Positions 7,367-14,963 of a stretch of 39,396 nucleotides of DNA are shown here, one piece after another. Positions within the stretch are counted from its first letter, which is position 1. The number at the start of each line of letters is the position of its first letter. The position numbers and the translations under genes are program-made. The stretch covers positions 32,403 to 71,798 of the forward strand of contig MFNZ01000001.1 in the NCBI GenBank assembly GCA_001782195.1, written 5' to 3'. The notes under the pieces were generated by a model. The model made no database searches. It saw only the letters and a program-made list of their open reading frames with translations, and was not told where the DNA came from. The DNA is from Candidatus Levybacteria bacterium RIFCSPHIGHO2_02_FULL_37_13. GTDB lineage: Bacteria > Patescibacteriota > Microgenomatia > Levybacterales > UBA12049.

Positions 7367-8868
7367 AACAGCATGCCTTAAACCAGTTAAGGGTAAAATC
7401 AATCGGTATTGACACATACCGCGAGAATATCATTTATATGCGGTCAGACTGTTACATCTGCATTTCTGAAGGATTCACAGCATTGACAAGAGTTGTCGTC
7501 GTCCACAAGGAGAAAACGATCGTCGCCACTCTCAATGTTGTTACCTCAAATATTCTTTCTCACGAAGAAGCAGGACTTTCTGAAATTGCCATGAGAAATC
7601 TTGCTGTAAAAGATGGCGATATTATTTCAATCTCCCATCTTAAACCGATTTCTTCACTGCATGATGTACGGGCGAAAGTATACGGAGAGAAACTGAACGA
7701 TGCGGCACTGACAAGAATTATTGCCGATGTGACAAATGGATTATATTCAGATCTTGAATTGTCCGCATTTATTACCGCATCTGCCGGCGATAATCTTGAT
7801 ATAGACGAAATCACAGGTTTGACAAAAGCCATGATTGATTCGGGTACAAAGATGCGTTGGAATACGAAAATTGTGCTGGACAAACATTGTGTTGGCGGTT
7901 TGCCCGGAAACCGCACCACTCCGATTGTGGTTGCGATTGTTGCCGCGGCAGGATTAACTATTCCCAAGACATCTTCGCGGGCAATTACCTCTCCTGCCGG
8001 AACAGCCGATGCAATGGAAACAGTCACTTCGGTGGATCTAACTCCTGAAAAAATACGTGAGGTTGTTGCTAAAGAAGGCGGATGTATTGTTTGGGGAGGA
8101 TCAGTTAATCTCAGCCCCGCAGATGATATTCTCATAGCAATTGAGAAAGCGCTTGATCTGGACAGTAAAGGGCAAATGATTGCCTCTGTCCTTTCCAAAA
8201 AAAAAGCAGCAGGCTCAACGCATGTGGTAATTGATATTCCCGTAGGAAAAACAGCAAAAGTCAGAACAGAGAAAGAAGCCCTGCGGCTTGAGCAGTATTT
8301 CAAAGAAGTTGGAAAATCAATTAATCTTACTGTTGATGTACTCATTACCAACGGATCGCAACCCGTAGGGAGAGGAATTGGTCCAACTTTAGAAGCGATG
8401 GATTTTCTTGCTGTGTTGCGAAATAGTAAAAATGCTCCGCAAGATTTAAAGCAAAGAGCATTGACAATTGCGGGCGCCCTGCTTGAACTTTCCGGAAAAG
8501 TAAAAAAGGGTGAAGGAGAAACAAATGCAAAACAAATTCTTGAAAGCGGAAAAGCTTGGGACAAATTTTACAAAATCTGTATCGCGCAGGGAGGATACAA
8601 GGAACCGCGTTTGGCAAAATACAAAAAAGAAATTGTGTCTCATGCAAAAGGCACGGTCACAGAAATAGACAATAGGAAATTAGCCAAGATTGCCAAACTT
8701 GCCGGCGCTCCTAAATCTCCTTCGGCAGGTGTATATTTTTGCTCGCCGTTAGGGACTAATGTTGTGAAAGGCCAGACATTATTTATAATTTATTCTGATG
8801 CAAAAGGGGAATTGGATTACGCTTTCGATTATCTCAATTCAATTAACGATGTTATCAAGCTTCAATGA
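7363..8868 (+). CDS. AMP phosphorylase (archaeal-type, thymidine phosphorylase superfamily)
   Basis: This enzyme of 501 residues, close to the roughly 503 of archaeal AMP phosphorylases, converts AMP and phosphate to adenine and ribose 1,5-bisphosphate. The N-terminal swivel domain (residues 1-85) is the extension that separates AMP phosphorylase from classical DeoA. The catalytic core shows KHCVGGLPGNRTTPIVVAIV, KTSSRAITSPAGTADAME and GGSVNLSPADD, and the C terminus carries the EIDNRKLAKIAKLAGAPKSP barrel-sandwich segment. In archaea and CPR bacteria it feeds ribose-1,5-bisphosphate isomerase and form II/III or III RuBisCO; neither partner lies in this window. It overlaps the HXXEE gene by 4 bases and precedes the P1B ATPase by 24. 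Confidence 0.93.
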   Translation: MKQHALNQLRVKSIGIDTYRENIIYMRSDCYICISEGFTALTRVVVVHKEKTIVATLNVVTSNILSHEEAGLSEIAMRNLAVKDGDIISISHLKPISSLHDVRAKVYGEKLNDAALTRIIADVTNGLYSDLELSAFITASAGDNLDIDEITGLTKAMIDSGTKMRWNTKIVLDKHCVGGLPGNRTTPIVVAIVAAAGLTIPKTSSRAITSPAGTADAMETVTSVDLTPEKIREVVAKEGGCIVWGGSVNLSPADDILIAIEKALDLDSKGQMIASVLSKKKAAGSTHVVIDIPVGKTAKVRTEKEALRLEQYFKEVGKSINLTVDVLITNGSQPVGRGIGPTLEAMDFLAVLRNSKNAPQDLKQRALTIAGALLELSGKVKKGEGETNAKQILESGKAWDKFYKICIAQGGYKEPRLAKYKKEIVSHAKGTVTEIDNRKLAKIAKLAGAPKSPSAGVYFCSPLGTNVVKGQTLFIIYSDAKGELDYAFDYLNSINDVIKLQ

Positions 8869-8892
8869 AGTAAAATGTAAAGGTGATGTGAT

Positions 8893-11172
8893 ATGACAAA
8901 ACAGAAGCAAACGTATACATGCCCAATGCATGCTGAGGTTCAATCAGATAAACCCGGAGCCTGTCCAAAATGTGGCATGAAGCTTGTTCCTTCACGGAAG
9001 AAAATGGAGCATGAAAACATAGATATACATACCATGAAGCCAGTTTCTGGAATGGGTTTTTGGGAAAAATTCAAGATGAGTATGACAATGAGCATGGGAA
9101 TGGAACATACGGGTTTAGCAGGACGTGAAATGGCAAAGCTCATGGAAGAGGATATTCGCAATAAATTTTTCGTATCTTTACTTCTTACAATTCCAATTGT
9201 CGCTTATTCTCCTCTTGGAATGAATATTTTCGGTTTACAGTTGTCTACCCCAATACCCGCTAACTGGATCATGTTTTTATTAACAACTCCTGTGTTTTTC
9301 TATAGCGGATGGATATTCCTCTACTCAAGCTACATTGCGCTCAAGCAAAAAACCCTTAACATGGCTGTTTTAATTGCGGTTGGAATTACAGCAGCCTACT
9401 TTTTCAGTATTGTTCTAACATTAATAGGGAGTCAGGAATCGTTTTATGAAGCAGCGGCAATGCTTACCACTTTTGTCCTTTTTGGCCATTGGATGGAAAT
9501 GAAATCAAGAAGAGGAACAACAGATGCTCTGCAAGCGCTTTTTAATCTGGTTCCTCCTAAAACAAGAGTAATTCGAAATGGAAAAGAAGAACTTATTCCT
9601 ACTTCCGAAGTAAAACTTGGAGATATTATTCTTCTTAAACCGGGAGATAAAGTACCTGTTGACGGAGAAATAGTAGAAGGTGAAACAGCGATTGATGAAT
9701 CGCTTGTTACCGGAGAGTCAATCCCTGTTGCAAAGAAAAAAGGAGACAAAGTTATTGGAGGTTCAATTAATCAATCAGGATCAGTGCAGTTTAGGGCAAC
9801 TAAAATAGGCGAAGATACAGCTTTGGCACAAATTGTAAAAATGGTTGAAACCGCCCAAAACTCAAAAGCTCCCGGACAAAAACTTGCCGACAGGTTTGCA
9901 AAGTATCTTGTGATAGTAGCAGTAGGCGGAGGATTATTAACATTTACGGTTTGGTTTTTTATAATGGGTCAGCCTCTTCTTTTTGCTCTCACTTTTGCTA
10001 TTTCAACAGTTGTTATTGCCTGTCCCGATGCGCTTGGTCTTGCAACCCCCACGGCCGTAGCAGTAGGAACAGGACTTGGAGCAAAACATAATATTTTGAT
10101 AAAAGATGCGCCGACTTTAGAGCAGGTTTCAAAAGTTCAGGCAATTGTCCTTGACAAAACAGGGACGCTGACAGAAGGGAAACCCACCGTAACTGATATA
10201 GTATCAGTTACGGAATTTCCAATTTCCAATTTCCAATTTCCAATGAAAACAAAAATATCAAATGAACAAAAGGCTCTCTGGTTTATTGCTTCTGTAGAAA
10301 AAAACTCGAGTCATCCGCTAAGTAAAGCTGTTCTTGAAAAAGCGAAAAAAGAAAAACTTACCCTGAGCAAAGTCGAAGGGTTCAAAAACCTTGCAGGGCA
10401 TGGTGTCGAGGCAGTTGTTGTAGATTCGGCAGGCTCACCACAAGCTGGGAAACACGTACTTGTTGGTACCGTGAGGTTAATGAATGATAGAAAAGTAGAC
10501 ATTACTCCGCTTCAAAAAGATATTGATAGGTTGCTCTCTGAAGGGAAAACAATTATGGTACTTGCAGTTGATGGAAAAATAGCAGGCGTTGCAGGAGCAG
10601 AGGATCCAATTAAACCAACGGCAAAAATAGCAATCGAGAAAATGATGAAACTAGGACTTGAAGTAGCGATGATAACAGGGGATAACAAAAAAACAGGAGA
10701 GACCATTGGAAAAAAGCTTGGTATAAAACGAATTTTTGCTGAAGTTCTTCCCGAAGATAAAGCTTCGTTTGTTAAAAAACTTCAGGACGAAGGAAAATTT
10801 GTGGCTATGGTAGGGGATGGCGTCAATGATGCGCCTGCTCTTGCTCAGGCCGATATCGGAATTGCAATAGGAGCCGGAACAGATGTGGCAATAGAAACTG
10901 CGAAAGTGGTGCTTATGAAATCCGATCCGGCTGATGTTCTGCGGGCAATTCGACTTTCTAAAGCAACCGTAAGAAAGATGAAGCAAAACCTTTTCTGGGC
11001 GTCGATTTATAATTTACTCGCAATTCCTGTTGCGGCTGGCGTTTTATATCCAGGCTTTCAAATATCGCTTCGTCCTGAAATATCAGCGCTTTTGATGAGC
11101 CTTTCCTCAATAATTGTTGCTACAAACGCAGTTTTGTTAAATAGAGCGGAAAAAGATTTAATTGATGTTTGA
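8893..11172 (+). CDS. P1B-type metal-transporting ATPase with N-terminal HMBD and CPD motif (CopA/CopB-like)
   Basis: A 759-residue heavy-metal pump. A heavy-metal-binding domain (residues 8-33, YTCPMHAEV...CPKCGMKLVP) and a Met-rich stretch precede the membrane helices. The actuator has TGES, the phosphorylation site is DKTGT (Asp421), and the hinge is GDGVNDAP (Asp642, Asp646). The last helices hold YNLLAIPVAAG and MSLSS, residues associated with Cu(I) selectivity. The membrane metal motif is CPD (Cys377-Pro378-Asp379) instead of the CPC or CPH seen in most copper pumps. An unusual segment after the phosphorylation site (about residues 438-455) is encoded by simple repeats. The start has AAAGGTGAT upstream. 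Copper export is the best guess. Confidence 0.93.
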   Translation: MTKQKQTYTCPMHAEVQSDKPGACPKCGMKLVPSRKKMEHENIDIHTMKPVSGMGFWEKFKMSMTMSMGMEHTGLAGREMAKLMEEDIRNKFFVSLLLTIPIVAYSPLGMNIFGLQLSTPIPANWIMFLLTTPVFFYSGWIFLYSSYIALKQKTLNMAVLIAVGITAAYFFSIVLTLIGSQESFYEAAAMLTTFVLFGHWMEMKSRRGTTDALQALFNLVPPKTRVIRNGKEELIPTSEVKLGDIILLKPGDKVPVDGEIVEGETAIDESLVTGESIPVAKKKGDKVIGGSINQSGSVQFRATKIGEDTALAQIVKMVETAQNSKAPGQKLADRFAKYLVIVAVGGGLLTFTVWFFIMGQPLLFALTFAISTVVIACPDALGLATPTAVAVGTGLGAKHNILIKDAPTLEQVSKVQAIVLDKTGTLTEGKPTVTDIVSVTEFPISNFQFPMKTKISNEQKALWFIASVEKNSSHPLSKAVLEKAKKEKLTLSKVEGFKNLAGHGVEAVVVDSAGSPQAGKHVLVGTVRLMNDRKVDITPLQKDIDRLLSEGKTIMVLAVDGKIAGVAGAEDPIKPTAKIAIEKMMKLGLEVAMITGDNKKTGETIGKKLGIKRIFAEVLPEDKASFVKKLQDEGKFVAMVGDGVNDAPALAQADIGIAIGAGTDVAIETAKVVLMKSDPADVLRAIRLSKATVRKMKQNLFWASIYNLLAIPVAAGVLYPGFQISLRPEISALLMSLSSIIVATNAVLLNRAEKDLIDV
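10214..10241 (+). repeat. Four tandem AATTTCC units inside the P1B ATPase gene
   Basis: Four perfect copies of the 7-mer AATTTCC lie head to tail within the nucleotide-binding domain and encode part of FPISNFQFPM. The 28 bases resemble the intergenic TTTCC/GGAAA repeats at 22185 and 27179 rather than normal codon use, suggesting a repeat inserted into a tolerant surface loop. Confidence 0.7.
10362..10379 (-). repeat. Dispersed 18-mer (copy inside the ATPase gene)
   Basis: On the minus strand this stretch reads CCTTCGACTTTGCTCAGG, identical to 20177-20194 in front of ychF. Here it encodes LSKVEG. A diverged relative lies at 13269-13287. Confidence 0.7.
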
Positions 11173-11207
11173 TAAGATAGTGATTCTATGAAATAATTAA
11201 AAGGAAT

Positions 11208-11807
11208 ATGGTATTTACAAAAGAATCTATGGAAGAAAAACAAGTTTTGTTTTCTTCCGAAAGTAAAAAGGAAATGATTTCGGTAACACATGTTAACGTA
11301 CGAGTAAGTTTGGTGTTTTTGCTTTTGAAGCTAGTTCTTTTGGATGTACTTGCTGGGGTTTTGGTATTATTATTCTTTGGAGTTTTGTCATTTGGATTTA
11401 TTCCGGAAGATTTTAGGCTTCTAATTTTTTCCAACAATGTCGGTTTTTTTATTTTATTAGTTATTGCCAAGATTATTCTTACAATTTTTCTTGTCGTTCA
11501 GTGGATAAATGAGTATTATGAAATAACACCAACAAAGATAATACACAGAAGAGGAATTATTTGGCGAAAAGAAGACGTTTATGGACTAGCACTGGTTAGA
11601 TCCATTGGTATAAAACAAAGCCTTTTTGGTCGAATATTTAATTATGGATCATTATTTATTTACGACAGGGGAGTTTACAAATATTATTATTTTAACGACA
11701 TCCATAATCCTTTAAGATATCTTGATATTTTGCATCATTTGCTTCCAGACGTAGATGTAGTAAAGGATGTAATACGGGAACATATCCGCGACATCGAAGC
11801 GGATTAG
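11208..11807 (+). CDS. Bacterial PH-domain (bPH2/YdbS-like) membrane protein
   Basis: A 199-residue protein with two long membrane helices (about residues 30-57 and 72-98) followed by a bacterial pleckstrin-homology-type domain, recognised from EYYEITPTKIIHRRGIIWRK and the later YGSLFIYDRG strand. The layout matches DUF304/bPH2 membrane proteins, whose role is poorly known. AAGGA sits only 2 bases before ATG 11208, so the start is somewhat uncertain; Met8 at 11229 is the alternative. It is 35 bases after the ATPase and 7 before the dehydrogenase gene, so it probably shares their transcript. Confidence 0.75.
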   Translation: MVFTKESMEEKQVLFSSESKKEMISVTHVNVRVSLVFLLLKLVLLDVLAGVLVLLFFGVLSFGFIPEDFRLLIFSNNVGFFILLVIAKIILTIFLVVQWINEYYEITPTKIIHRRGIIWRKEDVYGLALVRSIGIKQSLFGRIFNYGSLFIYDRGVYKYYYFNDIHNPLRYLDILHHLLPDVDVVKDVIREHIRDIEAD

Positions 11808-11814
11808 ATGTTAT

Positions 11815-12825
11815 ATGGATACTATTGTTTTTTTCGAAATCGAAGAATGGGAAAAAGATTTTATACAAAAGTCATATCCTGACAAAAAGGTTTTATTTAC
11901 TGTTAATAAAGCGCATGAAAAGAATCCAAGCGATCTTTTTAACGCTTCGGTTATTTCAACATTTATATACTCAACCCTTGATGAAGCAACACTTTCGAAA
12001 TTTCCCAATCTTAAATTAATTGCCACGCGCTCTACAGGATTTGACCATATAGATCTAAACTTTTGCAAACAGAAAGGAATAGTTGTTGCGAATGTTCCTA
12101 ATTACGGAGCGCACACTGTTGCACAGCATACATTCGCTTTGATTTTAGCAATCAGCAGAAAACTTATTCCAACGATCGAGCAAACTAGGCGAGGTCATTT
12201 TAGTCTTGAAGGGCTTCGCGGATTTGATCTTGCAGGAAAAACCATTGGAGTTGTAGGAGCGGGGAATATTGGACGTAAAGTTATAAATATCGCTCTTTCT
12301 TTTGAGATGAAAGTTTTGGTTAATACAAAAAATCCTCCAAGTGATAACGTGCAGGAAAATGTTCGCTACGTTTCGTTTGACGAGCTTATTAGTTCTTCGG
12401 ACATTGTTACTCTTCACGTTCCCCATACAAAAGAAACACATCACCTGATAAATATGGAGAATGTAAAAAAATTTAAAAAGGGGAGTATTCTTATAAATAC
12501 TGCCAGAGGTCCGCTTATTGAGACTCAAGCGATACTTGAGGGATTAGAAACAGGCATTCTTAAATCCGCCGGGCTTGATGTGCTGGAAGAAGAATGCAGT
12601 CTTAAGGAAGAGCGCGAGCTATTAACGGAAGAATTTTTGAAAAAATGCGATATTAAAGCCCAGCTTCTAAATCACGTATTGTTGGATAGAGACGATGTTA
12701 TTTATACCTCGCATAACGCGTTTAATAGCGATGAGGCGCTAATGCAGATTCTTCATGTGACAGTTAACAATATTTCTTCTTTTTTTCAGGGTAAGACAGA
12801 AAATTTAGTTACAAATGGTTCATAA
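11815..12825 (+). CDS. D-2-hydroxyacid dehydrogenase (NAD-dependent, D-lactate dehydrogenase-like)
   Basis: This 336-residue enzyme has the two-domain formate/glycerate dehydrogenase fold. The Rossmann motif is GVVGAGNIG (residues 145-153). The catalytic set is complete: Arg231 in NTARGPL, the acid in DVLEEE (Glu260 by alignment with D-V-x-E-x-E) and His300 in TSHNAF. An extended segment before the histidine resembles the D-lactate dehydrogenase branch, so reduction of pyruvate or another 2-keto acid with NADH, as in fermentation, is likely. The substrate is inferred. The 3' end overlaps the next gene by 11 bases. Confidence 0.9.
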   Translation: MDTIVFFEIEEWEKDFIQKSYPDKKVLFTVNKAHEKNPSDLFNASVISTFIYSTLDEATLSKFPNLKLIATRSTGFDHIDLNFCKQKGIVVANVPNYGAHTVAQHTFALILAISRKLIPTIEQTRRGHFSLEGLRGFDLAGKTIGVVGAGNIGRKVINIALSFEMKVLVNTKNPPSDNVQENVRYVSFDELISSSDIVTLHVPHTKETHHLINMENVKKFKKGSILINTARGPLIETQAILEGLETGILKSAGLDVLEEECSLKEERELLTEEFLKKCDIKAQLLNHVLLDRDDVIYTSHNAFNSDEALMQILHVTVNNISSFFQGKTENLVTNGS

Positions 12826-13240
12826 TTTAGAAAGAGAAAAAATAAGAGGAATTCCGGAGGCTTCAGAGAAATTAATTGATCCCTTCCAAAAGGTTGTAAA
12901 TATTGCAATGCAAAGGGTTCGTGAAGGCCATATAGATAGTCTTAATAGACAAACGGTTACGTTATCTGACGATAAAAATAATAGGGAATATGAAATTACA
13001 GACTATTCGGTAGGTGAACTTAGGGGTGCGGTTATATCAAAAGGATTGTTGGATGTGGGTTTGTTTATAGACGCAATTCGATTAGACACAACAGGAAATC
13101 AAGATAAGTGGATATTCTCCATACAGCTACCAAGAAATCCTGATCTGGTTAACAAGGAAAATTTGGATAAGCTAAGAGGATTCAATTCTAAAGAAGTTGA
13201 TGAACTCGCTGTTGCGCTTTCATCTGCGAGAAAACTTTAG
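12815..13240 (+). CDS. Conserved-looking protein of unknown function
   Basis: A 141-residue soluble protein with no motif I recognise. The first part is a basic amphipathic helix region, the middle is strand-like (RQTVTLSDDKNNREYEITDY), and the end is helical. It begins at ATG 12815 inside the last codons of the dehydrogenase gene, so it is probably translated by coupling; there is no Shine-Dalgarno. It is the last gene before a repeat-rich spacer and the SAM riboswitch promoter. Confidence 0.6.
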   Translation: MVHNLEREKIRGIPEASEKLIDPFQKVVNIAMQRVREGHIDSLNRQTVTLSDDKNNREYEITDYSVGELRGAVISKGLLDVGLFIDAIRLDTTGNQDKWIFSIQLPRNPDLVNKENLDKLRGFNSKEVDELAVALSSARKL

Positions 13241-13264
13241 TCCGTGCGGCCATTTTTTGCGATC

Positions 13265-13293
13265 TTGACCCATTCGATTTCACTCAGGGTCAA
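13265..13293. repeat. Short inverted repeat related to a dispersed 18-mer, possible terminator
   Basis: TTGACCC (13265-13271) and GGGTCAA (13287-13293) form a 7-bp stem. The loop and flanks contain CCATTCGATTTCACTCAGG, a diverged version of the 18-mer at 20177. It sits 25 bases after the stop of the preceding gene and could end its transcript, although there is no U-tract. Confidence 0.45.
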
Positions 13294-13314
13294 CACTGAG
13301 TAAGTTCGAATGTG

Positions 13315-13343
13315 TTGACAAGAATTATAGAATATTTTATTAT
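13315..13343 (+). promoter_or_regulatory. Consensus promoter of the SAM-riboswitch transcript
   Basis: TTGACA at 13315-13320 and TATTAT at 13338-13343 are separated by exactly 17 bases. The expected start is near 13350, giving a leader of about 170 bases that contains the hairpin at 13361, the riboswitch and the terminator. Confidence 0.75.
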
Positions 13344-13360
13344 AAGCATAGTTTAATAAA

Positions 13361-13383
13361 TCCAGCACCGAATTGGTGCTGGA
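13361..13383 (+). other. Perfect 9-bp hairpin at the 5' end of the riboswitch leader
   Basis: TCCAGCACC and GGTGCTGGA pair perfectly around a GAATT loop, ending one base before P1 of the riboswitch. No U-tract follows, so it is not an intrinsic terminator. A 5' stabilising stem, or a helix stacking on P1, is plausible. Confidence 0.6.
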
Positions 13384-13384
13384 T

Positions 13385-13484
13385 AAATCAAGAGCGATGG
13401 GGAGGGAATTGGCCCGTTGATCCATCCAGCAACCCTGAGGCGACTCGAAGGGTGCTAAACCCAACCCGTTAAAGGGAAGGATTT
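13385..13484 (+). promoter_or_regulatory. SAM-I (S-box) riboswitch aptamer
   Basis: The S-box core is recognisable base by base. P1 is AAATC (13385-13389) with GATTT (13480-13484). J1/2 is AAGAG. P2 pairs GATGG with CCATC around the kink-turn GGAGGGA...GGCCCGTTGA. J2/3 is CAGCAACC. P3 is ACCCT...AGGGT capped by GAG-GCGA-CTC, a GNRA loop. J3/4 is GTGCTAAACC, able to pair with the P2 loop as the pseudoknot. P4 is CCC...GGG. The family binds S-adenosylmethionine and usually switches genes off. Bases 13471-13477 (AAAGGGA) can pair with 13499-13505 (TCTCTTT), giving an antiterminator that competes with the downstream terminator. Confidence 0.9.
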
Positions 13485-13495
13485 CGTTTTTTTTG

Positions 13496-13523
13496 ACCTC
13501 TCTTTAATAAGAGAGGTTTTTTT
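13496..13523 (+). terminator. Riboswitch-controlled intrinsic terminator that also hides a ribosome site
   Basis: ACCTCTCTT (13496-13504) and AAGAGAGGT (13509-13517) form a 9-bp stem with a TAAT loop, followed by seven T (13517-13523). The 3' arm, GAGAGG, is also the Shine-Dalgarno of the gene starting at 13524, seven bases away, so folding would block both transcription and translation. Confidence 0.85.
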
Positions 13524-13757
13524 ATGAAAGAGAAGGTGCCAAACGGGAATGACCAACATCAAAAGTTTGCCCGACTTAGAAGACAGGTAAGAGCAATGCA
13601 GCGTCAAAATTTAGAACCGCCTCAAGCTCTGCTAGAACAATTAGTAGAACTTGATAATAGGTTGACAGGAAGCTATCCGGGATGGGTAACTAATTTCCCT
13701 TCCGCAAAAGAAGTAGACAATGGGGCGGGGAAGATACATAATATGAGAGTTAGGTGA
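13524..13757 (+). CDS. Small basic protein of unknown function under SAM riboswitch control
   Basis: A 77-residue soluble protein, rich in Gln and Arg, with a helical first half (FARLRRQVRAMQRQ and ALLEQLVELDNRL) and a less structured tail. No family is recognised. It starts directly after the U-tract of the riboswitch terminator and uses the terminator's 3' arm as ribosome site. Its stop overlaps the next start as GTGA. Being the first gene after a SAM-I switch, it might relate to methionine or SAM supply, but nothing in the protein itself shows this. Confidence 0.6.
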   Translation: MKEKVPNGNDQHQKFARLRRQVRAMQRQNLEPPQALLEQLVELDNRLTGSYPGWVTNFPSAKEVDNGAGKIHNMRVR

Positions 13758-14878
13758 AAAAGATAATATTGATTGTTGCGGCAGTAATATTTGCTGTAGT
13801 CTTTATTGCGGTAGCATACTTTATCACAGTTAGAATCTTCAATGGGATTGTTGGAAATATTACTAACGATATTATAGGCAGTTTGATAGGAGGGTCTCAA
13901 GAAATAGAGAAAAAACCCTGTACAACTCCTAGACATCAAAGGGAATTTAATTCGAACGCTTATTATGAGGGGCCATTGATTGATTCTCATGTCCATTTTC
14001 CTACATCTTCTACAATTGTCAGCAGTGTAGCCCAACAGAATGGTTTGGAGATGCCGGTTTTGGAAGGCGAAATAAGCGGAAATAATTTAGTTTGCCTTTT
14101 TGAAAGTGAAGGGATTACAAAAACTTTTGGTTTTCATATAACTTCCAAGTTTGCAGAAGACTCTGCAATTTCAACTGCCAAAGCTATTGAAAAGGCATAT
14201 CCTGGAAAAATTGTCCACTTTTTAATGCCTCCTCCCATAAGATCTTTAAATATTAATCCTTCCGGAATAAAGAGGATTCTTGAGGACAATAAAGGAGTGT
14301 TTAAAGGTTTTGGAGAAGTGGCTCTTTACATGGATGGATACGGAGGAGTAAAGCCCGATGACCCTGAGTTTAAGGAAATTTACAAACTAGCTGACGAACA
14401 TAGCTTAATAGTTATGATACATCCTGAAGACAATCAAAGAGATGGTGTGGAGGAGATTTTAAGAGAATTTCCCAATGTTACCTTTTTCTTTCATGGAGGC
14501 AGGAATCAGGAATGGATTATTGATTTAATGCCAAAGTATAAAAACTTTTATTATTCATTGGATGCTGATTTGATTTCACTTTATCTAGATAAAGAAACCA
14601 ACAGGAGTCAGAAGCTGACTAAGGAGGAATTCTTAACCTATATCAGGGGAAATTTTAACTCAGTTTTGGATAATGCTGTATCTAGATGGAAGGAAAGAAT
14701 TACAGTAAATCAGGATAGATTTACCTGGGGAACAGATCGGTGGTTTGCCTGGCATTTTGATCCGCAAGTAAGTGGAATACTGGAAGAGTTTGGGAGATCG
14801 TTTATTGGAAGGTTGGATGTATCAGTTCAAGAAAACTTTGCCTACAGAAATGCTGAAAGGATGCTAAAAACACCTTAA
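13754..14878 (+). CDS. Membrane-anchored amidohydrolase-family metal-dependent hydrolase
   Basis: This 374-residue protein has an N-terminal membrane helix (residues 3-26), a linker and a TIM-barrel of the amidohydrolase_2 type. The metal-site residues are visible: HVH (His79, His81) in LIDSHVHF, Glu188 in GFGEV, His223 in MIHPED, His247 in FFHGG and Asp328 in WGTDRW. The active site would face outside the cell. The substrate is unknown. Translation starts at GTG 13754, overlapping the preceding stop. The SAM riboswitch upstream implies expression when SAM is scarce, so hydrolysis of an external compound yielding a methionine or methyl source is a testable idea. Confidence 0.82.
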   Translation: MKKIILIVAAVIFAVVFIAVAYFITVRIFNGIVGNITNDIIGSLIGGSQEIEKKPCTTPRHQREFNSNAYYEGPLIDSHVHFPTSSTIVSSVAQQNGLEMPVLEGEISGNNLVCLFESEGITKTFGFHITSKFAEDSAISTAKAIEKAYPGKIVHFLMPPPIRSLNINPSGIKRILEDNKGVFKGFGEVALYMDGYGGVKPDDPEFKEIYKLADEHSLIVMIHPEDNQRDGVEEILREFPNVTFFFHGGRNQEWIIDLMPKYKNFYYSLDADLISLYLDKETNRSQKLTKEEFLTYIRGNFNSVLDNAVSRWKERITVNQDRFTWGTDRWFAWHFDPQVSGILEEFGRSFIGRLDVSVQENFAYRNAERMLKTP

Positions 14879-14963
14879 GTGTTAACCTGTTCCATCCCAG
14901 GGGGTGGACGCTCAGAAGCTTAGATGATAGATTATAAATCTCATAAGTAGCATATTTAAATTA

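Noticed and set aside
7560-8564. A 334-codon open frame antisense to AMP phosphorylase
   Set aside because: It mirrors a well-conserved enzyme on the opposite strand, is Ser-rich as expected for a shadow frame, and has no motifs or ribosome site.
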